Part shown: positions 14,598-22,170 of the stretch, one piece after another
Layout of the letters: every line of letters starts with the position of its first letter
How positions within the stretch are numbered: position 1 is the first letter of the stretch
Position numbers and translations under genes: made by a program
Notes under the pieces: generated by a model
What the model saw: the letters and a program-made list of their open reading frames with translations, nothing else
Told to the model about the DNA's origin: nothing
The model's database searches: none
Assembly (NCBI GenBank): GCA_964544155.1
Contig: CAZJAH010000040.1
Coordinates: 1-27,445, forward strand
Reading direction: 5' to 3'
DNA length: 27,445 nt
Origin: CAZJAH01 sp964544155
Lineage (GTDB): Bacteria > Bacteroidota > Ignavibacteria > Kapaibacteriales > UBA2268

Positions 14598-17500
14598 ATG
14601 CCCAGGATATTTTTAATAATCATAGTATTTATATGTTGTTTTAATGAATCATTATCAGGTAACAAAGAATATATCATAAAAGCAGACCCGGGAAAAAGCA
14701 CATATCTGCAATCAGCCGGTATTGAAGGTCTTAAACCGGCATTTGGAGAAATGATAACCAATCTGAAGTCAAAAAATGATCATCTGTTATCCAATAACAG
14801 CCGCAACTTGCTGAAAGAGCTATCCGGATATTATATTTATTCTTCAGAAAAAGCGCCCGTACAGACGGAACTCGATGAACTGCGGGCTGTTCTTGGTGAA
14901 TTCAGCATAGAACCGAATTATATATTCAAAACAGAGCAGGCGCAATATGATGATCCGGATTTGGACGAACTTTGGAACCTGCGTCAGGTAAACGCTCTGC
15001 AGGCCCATACACAGGCAACCGGCAAAGGCGTTATCATCGGAATGATAGACACCGGCATCGATTATGAGCACCCCGACCTTGTGAATAATCTTTACATAAA
15101 CGAAGCTGAAGACATCAACAACAGCGGCAGGTTCGAACCCTGGCCTTCAGATATGGAAATTAACGGAATCACAGGTGATCTCAACGGCATTGACGAAGAC
15201 GGCAACGGCTATCCCGATGATGTGATAGGATACGATTTTGTGGATCAGTCCTACGCCAATGTAGGCGATTACAATAATCCTGACCCGGATGTGCGTGATG
15301 AGGGCGAGCATGGAACTAAGGTAGCGGGAGTGCTCGCAGCTACGGGAAATAACACAACAGGCATAGTCGGAGCCGCTCCGGGAGCTAAAATACTAACCTT
15401 AAGGGCCTTTGATATTAACGGGCAGGGCGAAAGCGATGACATCGCGGCCTGCATTATTTACGCGGTAATGAACGGCGCCAGGGTTCTTAATATGAGCTTC
15501 GGAGAAGAATATGAATCTTCAATCGTGCATGACGCTATAAGGTTTGCTGCGTCAATGGGTGTATTTATGGCTGCATCTGCAGGCAATGACGGCGGATTCT
15601 ACGGGCATTATCCGTCAGATTATGATGAAGTCCTGTCAGTTGGAGGAACTAACAGCGACGGGGAAAAATTCGGAGCAGGAAATTACGGCAGCATGCTGAA
15701 TTTGGCTGCTCCCGGCTCATCTGTTTACACAACAGAGGTTGGCGGCGGATATGTTACAATCAGCGGCACATCCTTTTCAGCTCCTCACGCAGCGGCAGCC
15801 GCTTGTTTAATAATTGAAAAATATCCCGGAATAAGCCCGGAAGAGATAGAAGGCCTGCTTATGTCATCAGCCCGTGACGCCGGCAGCCCCGGATGGGATA
15901 TTTACTATGGCGCCGGAATTTTGGATATTCAAAAAGCGCTGAATTTCACGGGGACATCATTAATACAGATAGCTTCTCCTGAAAATGAACAGTTGATAAA
16001 CCGCTCAATATTTCCCGAACTGGAGATCAAAGGCAGTACGGTAACACCTCTTTTTTCTGATTATGAGATGAGTTTCGGTTATGGAATTTTGCCGTCTGAA
16101 TGGGAAATTATTCAAGTGCCTGAGCCGGCAGTACAGAAAAAAAACAGCCCGCTGGCAGTAATATCATTCGATGATATTGCCGATACTGTTATCACACTAC
16201 AGTTAAAAATCAATCTTAAAAATGGCGGATCTATAGAAAAAAGGAAGTACCTAAGCATTATATCTAACGAAAATGATTTAAAAATTAGCAGTATCAGGAC
16301 TCTTAATCCCTATATTGAAAACCGCCGTGCCACGGCAGTGGCCGCTATAACCAATCAAAAATGCGATTTTATGATAGCATATAGAAAAGCCGGTTCTGAG
16401 GATGATTACACTATAATTAAAGAAATCGACAAGCGGTCATACGAGCACCTCATAATTATCGACGGGGAAGATGAGGGAAGTTATGAAGGCTACGGGGTTG
16501 CTTACGGCCTGGCAGGAAAGCCCGATACAAGTTATTTTAGTTTTGATTTTATTGATGAAAAAGCAGGGCTTTCCGGATTTATTCAGAAGGATTATTCACT
16601 ATTGCGTTCATATTATTATAATGACACCGCGGACTTTTATAATAACGGCATGACGGATATAGTCATTAACGACCAAAGTACTCTCGCGGATTTGAAAACC
16701 ATAATCATGGAATTTGACGGCAGGGGCTTTACGGCAAGAGATTCCGTCAGCAAACCCTGGGCGGTGGTAGGATTAGGTGATTCGAATAATGACGGCGTAC
16801 CGGAAATACTGGGCACTAATTTTGGCAACACGGTATTATTCCAGGCTTCGGAACCCGGAGGCAACCCCTTCTCAGGCAAGCTGTATGAATCAAATCCTCA
16901 GTTTATCGAATGGGCTGCCGGAATGCACGACTACACTGGAGACGGTGTTCCGGAGATAATAGTCAGAGATAATCAACGATATTATATAATGAAGAATCAA
17001 AACTCCTCATATATAAAGATTGATTCGACAATACTACCTGAAGATTATGCATCGGCCGGAGTGGATATTGGATCGGCATTTGGTGATTTCGACGGAGACG
17101 GCAATCAAGAACTATTTTTCACAAACGCGAGGGGAAATCTCTTTATATATGAGTATTCATCTCAAGGGCTTAAATTCGAAAAATTATTCCCTAAGTATTA
17201 TTCTTATGCTTCTCAATTTGTGACTACATTAGATATCGATGATGACGGAATAAAGGAAATTCTCATTGCCGATTTAGGCGGCACGGCGCTATTTGATAAA
17301 ACCGAAGCTATCGAAAATACATGGAATGCCAGGATAGTAAAATCCACCGGCGCTAATTCATATAAAATAGTATGGGAAGGAAGCTTCCTCGGCGTCAGGT
17401 CGGGAGGCATACCCAGGCTCGGCGCCAATTACAAGAACGGCATTGCTGCCGGCAATGTGGACGGGCAGCCGGGTGATGAATTTATCCTGTCGTTTATGCC

Positions 17501-18860
17501 GGATCTATATATCTTCAAATGGGATGAGTCGAATAATGAGCCTAAACTCATTTACCATGACGGACGGGCATTCTCAAATTCTGTAGTAGTGAATGATTTT
17601 GACGGGAACGGCATCAATGAAGTGATATATTCCGGATTCGGCTTATATTCAAATGTAATCGAATTTGCGGATAGTACAAGGCCCCACGCTCCTACAGGAG
17701 CCGACGGGTATGCTATTAATGATACCAGCGCTATCCTGAAATGGGATCTGGCCCCGGGTGCGGATAAGTACAATATATACCAGATTATCACTAATGATGA
17801 GGGTACTTTCGCGCAGCTTTTGACTGACACAGAAGCAGACAGTATCAGGATCACAGGGCTTAACTCGAATAGATATTATGACTTTATTATTACTACCATC
17901 GATGAGGATCTCCCAAATACTGAAAGCGACCCCGCCTATTCTGAAGTTGTTAGGATTTACACAGCAAACTCCGGCAGGATAATATCCGCTGAAGGCGGCC
18001 AGTCCCCTAAGATAGTAATAGCTTTATTCAATACACTAATTGCTGAAAGCAAGCCGCGGGAAGGAGATTTCCGGCTTAGAAATTCTGAAAACGGAAATAT
18101 CAATATTCCCCAAACAGCGCAGATACTCAACGATGAAAGCCTTGCTTTAATTTTTGAAAGCGCGCTGCCGGAGGGTAATTACACTCTTTATGCCGGTACA
18201 TTCAGGGATGGGTTTAATAATCCGACACAAGCAGATTCAGTCTCATTTATTTTAAAATCCCCCGACGAGTTTGAAGAAATGTACCTTGCATCACTCGAGG
18301 TTTTATCTCAAAGTGAGATCAGACTTTCATTCTCACATGACATAGGCGACGGAGCTTTAGAGCCGGCCAATTATGAGCTTGTACCGGCCGGAAAGATTGA
18401 ATCAGTCTCACTCGCCGGTGGCAATGATGTTACATTAACTCTCAATCCTCAATTTACTTTAGGAGCGAGGGGATTTAATTATTCTATCACTGCTTTGAAT
18501 ATGTTCTCTAAAGAAAATATTCCGATGACTACAGGCCCGGGGAATACACTTAGCTTTGTATTCGCGGGTGATGATAATGAAAATGCTTACGTATATCCCA
18601 ATCCTGTGAAAAGGTCTAAAGCGAAAATCGCTTATTTCGCGAACCTGACAGATAGGGCGGAGGTGGTAATCCTGACACTTACCGGCGAACTGGTTAACAC
18701 ACTTCAGGAAAGCGACGGCAACGGCGGCGTGGAATGGGATCTGCGCGACCGCCATGGCAATACCGTGGATACAGGAATATATTTATTCATGGTGAAAGAA
18801 TATGAAAACGGCGAGGTGATTTCCGAATCAGGACTCAAGAAATTTGCTGTTCTTCCATAA
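14598..18860 (+). CDS. Large secreted subtilisin-like protease with FG-GAP-like repeats and T9SS-type C-terminus
   Basis: A 1420-residue secreted protein. A signal peptide (about 1-20) and a propeptide-like region precede an S8 peptidase domain (about 120-450) with a complete catalytic triad: Asp151 (IGMIDTGIDYEHPDL), His238 (EHGTKVAGV), Ser392 (SGTSFSAPH), plus oxyanion Asn330 (SAGNDGG). Between Asp and His is an acidic insert rich in Asp/Asn/Gly, typical of calcium-binding subtilases. Residues about 720-1015 carry six FG-GAP/VCBS-like repeats (GDSNNDGVPEI, GDFDGDGNQEL, LDIDDDGIKEI and others), suggesting a calcium-bound propeller. A fibronectin III-like domain follows (about 1030-1120), and residues 1330-1420 (YVYPNPV ... 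GIYLFMVKEY ... KKFAVLP) are a type IX secretion/FlgD-like sorting domain. Probably a cell-surface or released protease. Confidence 0.92.
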   Translation: MPRIFLIIIVFICCFNESLSGNKEYIIKADPGKSTYLQSAGIEGLKPAFGEMITNLKSKNDHLLSNNSRNLLKELSGYYIYSSEKAPVQTELDELRAVLGEFSIEPNYIFKTEQAQYDDPDLDELWNLRQVNALQAHTQATGKGVIIGMIDTGIDYEHPDLVNNLYINEAEDINNSGRFEPWPSDMEINGITGDLNGIDEDGNGYPDDVIGYDFVDQSYANVGDYNNPDPDVRDEGEHGTKVAGVLAATGNNTTGIVGAAPGAKILTLRAFDINGQGESDDIAACIIYAVMNGARVLNMSFGEEYESSIVHDAIRFAASMGVFMAASAGNDGGFYGHYPSDYDEVLSVGGTNSDGEKFGAGNYGSMLNLAAPGSSVYTTEVGGGYVTISGTSFSAPHAAAAACLIIEKYPGISPEEIEGLLMSSARDAGSPGWDIYYGAGILDIQKALNFTGTSLIQIASPENEQLINRSIFPELEIKGSTVTPLFSDYEMSFGYGILPSEWEIIQVPEPAVQKKNSPLAVISFDDIADTVITLQLKINLKNGGSIEKRKYLSIISNENDLKISSIRTLNPYIENRRATAVAAITNQKCDFMIAYRKAGSEDDYTIIKEIDKRSYEHLIIIDGEDEGSYEGYGVAYGLAGKPDTSYFSFDFIDEKAGLSGFIQKDYSLLRSYYYNDTADFYNNGMTDIVINDQSTLADLKTIIMEFDGRGFTARDSVSKPWAVVGLGDSNNDGVPEILGTNFGNTVLFQASEPGGNPFSGKLYESNPQFIEWAAGMHDYTGDGVPEIIVRDNQRYYIMKNQNSSYIKIDSTILPEDYASAGVDIGSAFGDFDGDGNQELFFTNARGNLFIYEYSSQGLKFEKLFPKYYSYASQFVTTLDIDDDGIKEILIADLGGTALFDKTEAIENTWNARIVKSTGANSYKIVWEGSFLGVRSGGIPRLGANYKNGIAAGNVDGQPGDEFILSFMPDLYIFKWDESNNEPKLIYHDGRAFSNSVVVNDFDGNGINEVIYSGFGLYSNVIEFADSTRPHAPTGADGYAINDTSAILKWDLAPGADKYNIYQIITNDEGTFAQLLTDTEADSIRITGLNSNRYYDFIITTIDEDLPNTESDPAYSEVVRIYTANSGRIISAEGGQSPKIVIALFNTLIAESKPREGDFRLRNSENGNINIPQTAQILNDESLALIFESALPEGNYTLYAGTFRDGFNNPTQADSVSFILKSPDEFEEMYLASLEVLSQSEIRLSFSHDIGDGALEPANYELVPAGKIESVSLAGGNDVTLTLNPQFTLGARGFNYSITALNMFSKENIPMTTGPGNTLSFVFAGDDNENAYVYPNPVKRSKAKIAYFANLTDRAEVVILTLTGELVNTLQESDGNGGVEWDLRDRHGNTVDTGIYLFMVKEYENGEVISESGLKKFAVLP

Positions 18861-18889
18861 TATTTTGACTTTATTCCGTAATATATAAT

Positions 18890-19501
18890 ATGGGAAATAT
18901 AGTATTATATATATGCCTTATAGCTTTTTTGATGATCGCCTGTAGTGAAGAAGAAAAGCAGGCCGGCAAAGAAAGGGAAATCGAACAGCAGGATATATCT
19001 GATAATAGAATTAAGAAAGTATCCCGCCATTTTTTAAAGGCGGTTAAAAATAATGATTTTGAAGCAATTGCCGGCATGATACATCCTGAGAAGGGCACGA
19101 GATTTTCGCCCTACGCTTATGTCGATACTTCTAAACATGTGCGACTCATGCCTGATGAATTTCGTGAAGCTTACGGCAGCGATGAAGTTTTCACATGGGG
19201 CACCTACGACGGTGTAGGCGGGCCTATTGAGCTGACTTTAAACGAATACTTTAAAGAATTTGTTTATGACAGGGATTTCCTAAATGCCCCGAAGGTCAGT
19301 ATAGAGGAGAGTATTGCCAGCGGCAATATGATTAATAATATTGAAGATATTTATCCCCGCGCCAAATATATCGAATATTATTTCCCCGGCGAAAGACGGC
19401 AATTTAAAGGGCTTGACTGGCGCGCTCTCAGGCTGGTTTTTGATGAATACAAAGGCGAACCTAAACTTATTGCCCTTATCCACAGCCAATGGACGATTTA
19501 A
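18890..19501 (+). CDS. Conserved lipoprotein of unknown function
   Basis: A 203-residue protein with a lipobox (AFLMIAC, Cys18) followed by a Glu/Lys-rich tether and a globular domain of about 170 residues. Recognisable stretches are HFLKAVKNNDFEAIAGMIHPEKGTRFSPYAY, TWGTYDGVGGPIELTLNEYFKEFVYDRDF and the C-terminal DWRALRLVFDEYKGEPKLIALIHSQWTI. The layout (helix 'A..NDFEAIAGMIHPEKG', later strand ending in QWTI) resembles a widespread but unnamed lipoprotein domain with an NTF2-like feel; I recall similar sequences in Firmicutes but cannot name the family. It begins 29 bases after the subtilase stop, so it may be cotranscribed with it, and meets murB tail-to-tail with only 3 bases between stops. 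Confidence 0.78.
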   Translation: MGNIVLYICLIAFLMIACSEEEKQAGKEREIEQQDISDNRIKKVSRHFLKAVKNNDFEAIAGMIHPEKGTRFSPYAYVDTSKHVRLMPDEFREAYGSDEVFTWGTYDGVGGPIELTLNEYFKEFVYDRDFLNAPKVSIEESIASGNMINNIEDIYPRAKYIEYYFPGERRQFKGLDWRALRLVFDEYKGEPKLIALIHSQWTI

Positions 19502-19504
19502 GAA

Positions 19505-20527
19505 CTAAATAATATTCACTTCCGGTTCAAGCAGGATTCCGAATTTTTCTTTAATTGAATATATGATAAGCTGTGACAGTTCAAAAATGTCCCGACCCGA
19601 AGCTCCGCCGGTATTGATTAATATGAGTGCGTGCCCCGGGCTGACAGCCGCCTTATTATGCTCTTTTCCTTTCCACCCGGCGGACTCGATAAGTTTGGCA
19701 GCAGGAATTTTGACCATGCCCGGTTCTTCAACAGGATAGGAGATCAGCTCCGGCAGAAGTTCCTTTAATTGGTTGAATTTATCCGAAGATATTACAGGGT
19801 TTTTGAAAAAACTTCCGGCATTACCGGTAACTTCCCAGTCGGGGAGTTTTTTCCGCCTGATTCTCGATACTGTATCGAACATATACCGCGCGTCGGGTTC
19901 GCTTATGTTAAATTTATCCAATTCGAGCTGAATATCCCTGTATTTTTTAACCGGAGTGAAATTTCTATCCAGCAGATACCTGGCCTTTGTAATTATCATT
20001 TTGCCTTTGAATTCATTCTTAAATACTGAATTTCTATAAGCAAAGCGGCAGTCATCTTTTGTCATTTGCACAGTTTCACCTGAATCCAGCCTGAAGGCAG
20101 TAAGCGAGTGGAATCTTTCGGACTGCTCCACGCCGTACGCGCCGATATTTTGCACGGGCGCGGCGCCTGCTTTACCGGGGATAAGAGCCAGGTTTTCTAG
20201 GCCGTGATAGCCGTTCCTTACAAAAAGTTCTACCATTTTATGCCAGTTGTTGCCTGCTCCGGTCTCGATAAGTATATTCTTATCATCTGATCTGATTATC
20301 TTCATGCCCTGAATATCAATATTCATGATGAGGCCGTGGAAATCACCGGTGAATAATATGTTAGATCCTCCACCGAGTATTAGCTTGTGCTTTGAATCAG
20401 AGAATTCCTTTGTTTCTAAAAGCTTTTGGAGCTGAGATTCATATTTGATATTTACAAAAAATCCGGCGCGGTAATCCACGCCGAATGTATTATAATTCTT
20501 TAAGCTTTTATCTTTTTCAATCAGCAT
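19505..20527 (-). CDS. murB: UDP-N-acetylenolpyruvoylglucosamine reductase
   Basis: A 340-residue FAD enzyme making UDP-N-acetylmuramate with NADPH in peptidoglycan synthesis, of the long type I form (E. coli 342). Seen: NTFGVDYRA start, LILGGGSNILFTGDF and LALIPGKAGAAPVQNIGAYGVE (FAD binding), AYRNSVFK (Arg165), GNAGSFFKNP (catalytic Ser239), AAKLIESAGWKG, and LEPEV (Glu334). The frame is open much further upstream, but those residues are unlike MurB and lie inside the DegT gene; ATG 20527 gives the family's normal N-terminus and overlaps the DegT stop by 11 bases, suggesting coupled translation. All catalytic residues are present. Confidence 0.95.
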   Translation of the reverse strand: MLIEKDKSLKNYNTFGVDYRAGFFVNIKYESQLQKLLETKEFSDSKHKLILGGGSNILFTGDFHGLIMNIDIQGMKIIRSDDKNILIETGAGNNWHKMVELFVRNGYHGLENLALIPGKAGAAPVQNIGAYGVEQSERFHSLTAFRLDSGETVQMTKDDCRFAYRNSVFKNEFKGKMIITKARYLLDRNFTPVKKYRDIQLELDKFNISEPDARYMFDTVSRIRRKKLPDWEVTGNAGSFFKNPVISSDKFNQLKELLPELISYPVEEPGMVKIPAAKLIESAGWKGKEHNKAAVSPGHALILINTGGASGRDIFELSQLIIYSIKEKFGILLEPEVNII

Positions 20528-21686
20528 TAAAATAGCCCGCGATGCTTTTAACGACATATTCAATCTGATCTTTAGCCAGTTCCGGATAAATAGGCAGTGC
20601 AAGAGTCTCGGCGGCAGCTCTGTCTGCAACCGGATAGCTGTCTTTTGCAGACGGCAGATCCCTGAAACATTCCTGCTCATGGAAGGGCACCGGATAATAT
20701 ATTTCCGAGCCAATTCCTTTGGAAGTAAGGTGTGAACGCAGTCCGTCTCTATCTTTTGCCCTGATAATATACTGGTTATAAATATGATAATTAGTAATAT
20801 CGGATTCTTTATATATTGCTTTAGGCAGTAGTATACTGTTATTGGCATCGAATTTAGTCCTGCCTGTTTCTTCGGCAAGTGAGAGGCTCACAAAGAGTTT
20901 ATCATAATGACCGGCATTATCCCTTCGGGCCTGATGCCACGCCTCAAGATGAGGGAACTTCCTGTTAAGGACAGTTGCCTGAATAGCATCCAGCCTGAAA
21001 TTTCCTCCGATAAACTTATGGTAATATTTCGGTTCCATGCCGTGGTTACGCATTTGCTTCAGCTTAACTGCCAGCCTTTCATCATTGGTTATTACCATGC
21101 CGCCGTCCCCGAATCCGCCGAGATTTTTTGTGGGGTAGAAGGAAAAGCAGCCCATAAGTCCTATTGATCCGGCACGCCTGCCATCCTTGAACTGAGCGCC
21201 TATAGCCTGGGCGGCGTCTTCTATCACAGCTAAGCCGTGATCTTTGCCTATCTCCATAATGGCGTCCATGTCGGCCAATTGGCCGTAAAGGTGTACCGGG
21301 ATGATCGCTTTGGTTTTACCCGTAATTTTTTCTTTAATTTTCACGGGGTCAATATTATAAGTAACCGGATCAATATCAACGAAAACGGGTACAGCGTTCA
21401 TTCGGGACACTACTCCTGCCGTTGCAAAGAAAGAATATGTAGGCAGAATTACTTCATCGCCGGGCTGTAAATCAAGGGCCATTAAGGCCATTAGCAGTGC
21501 GTCGGTTCCGCTGGAGCAGCCAATTGCGTAATTGGCTCCGCTATATCCGGCGATGGATTTTTCTAGCTGTTCTACTTCCGGTCCGAGAATCATCATCTGC
21601 GATTGGGCAAGCTGAATCAGGGCCGGTTCGATCTTATCCCTTATAACATTATATTGCGCTCTCAAATCAAGTAATGGTACGTTCAT
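20517..21686 (-). CDS. DegT/DnrJ/EryC1/StrS-family PLP aminotransferase
   Basis: A 389-residue sugar aminotransferase-type protein beginning MNVPLLDLRAQYNVIRDKI, the usual start for the family. It has the GCSSGTDALLMALMAL phosphate-binding stretch, PTYSFFATAGVV, VIEDAAQAIGA (Asp157 contacts the PLP pyridine), and the Schiff-base Lys187 in SFYPTKNLGGFGDGGMV, followed by RNHG. Such enzymes transfer an amino group to keto sugars for lipopolysaccharide, capsule or glycoprotein sugars. No other nucleotide-sugar genes are adjacent, so the exact sugar is unknown. It lies 14 bases downstream of archease and overlaps murB by 11 bases, forming a small operon. Confidence 0.93.
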   Translation of the reverse strand: MNVPLLDLRAQYNVIRDKIEPALIQLAQSQMMILGPEVEQLEKSIAGYSGANYAIGCSSGTDALLMALMALDLQPGDEVILPTYSFFATAGVVSRMNAVPVFVDIDPVTYNIDPVKIKEKITGKTKAIIPVHLYGQLADMDAIMEIGKDHGLAVIEDAAQAIGAQFKDGRRAGSIGLMGCFSFYPTKNLGGFGDGGMVITNDERLAVKLKQMRNHGMEPKYYHKFIGGNFRLDAIQATVLNRKFPHLEAWHQARRDNAGHYDKLFVSLSLAEETGRTKFDANNSILLPKAIYKESDITNYHIYNQYIIRAKDRDGLRSHLTSKGIGSEIYYPVPFHEQECFRDLPSAKDSYPVADRAAAETLALPIYPELAKDQIEYVVKSIAGYFNAD

Positions 21687-21700
21687 TTGCTTCTCCGCTC

Positions 21701-22108
21701 TTAAATATCCAATATTATATTAGTCACAAAATGGCCGTTATCTTGTTTAATATTTGCTTCATGCCAGGTAACAGCCTTGACGTCTTCTTCAAGATCCCGG
21801 CACTCATAAGTATGCAACTTAGCGAATATTTCGGTATTTGTAAGGGAATTAATCTCCGTGCGGCTTATCATTGCACCGTCATTATTTATTATGTAAAGAG
21901 CTTCGGCAAGGAAGTCTATAAGCACCGCTGTCATATCTACCGACTGCACACTTATTTCATAGGTTTTATCGCGCTTATTCTCCGGAGTTTTACCGAGAAT
22001 GAATGAGCACATACCCTTAATCGCCGCCCTGAAAAGGCCTTCGGGAGTATCAGCGCTTGCCCTTATCCTGACATCCGCCGTGTGAGGCAATAGTTCGAAT
22101 TTTTCCAT
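21701..22108 (-). CDS. Archease
   Basis: A 135-residue protein matching the archease family: it opens EKFELLPHTADVRIRASADTPEGLFRAAIKGM (the HTAD motif with its metal-binding Asp) and has LIDFLAEALYIINN, VKAVTWHEANI and the closing TNIILDI with the conserved acidic residue. Archease assists the RNA ligase RtcB in guanylylation and turnover; in some bacteria it is encoded beside rtcB. No rtcB gene is present in this window, so the partner would be elsewhere or the protein has another client. It begins a three-gene operon with the DegT aminotransferase and murB, just after the strong terminator of the E2 gene. Confidence 0.9.
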   Translation of the reverse strand: MEKFELLPHTADVRIRASADTPEGLFRAAIKGMCSFILGKTPENKRDKTYEISVQSVDMTAVLIDFLAEALYIINNDGAMISRTEINSLTNTEIFAKLHTYECRDLEEDVKAVTWHEANIKQDNGHFVTNIILDI

Positions 22109-22118
22109 AATATTTCAT

Positions 22119-22150
22119 AAAAAAACCCCCGAAGCTTTCTGCTGCGGGGG
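22119..22150 (-). terminator. Rho-independent terminator after the E2 gene
   Basis: On the minus strand, CCCCCG and CGGGGG pair around a 13-base loop that can itself pair AGC with GCT, followed by seven Ts. It lies about 20 bases past the E2 stop and just before the archease start, so archease probably has its own or readthrough-dependent expression. Confidence 0.88.
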
Positions 22151-22170
22151 CGTGGCAATAAATAAGCGTT

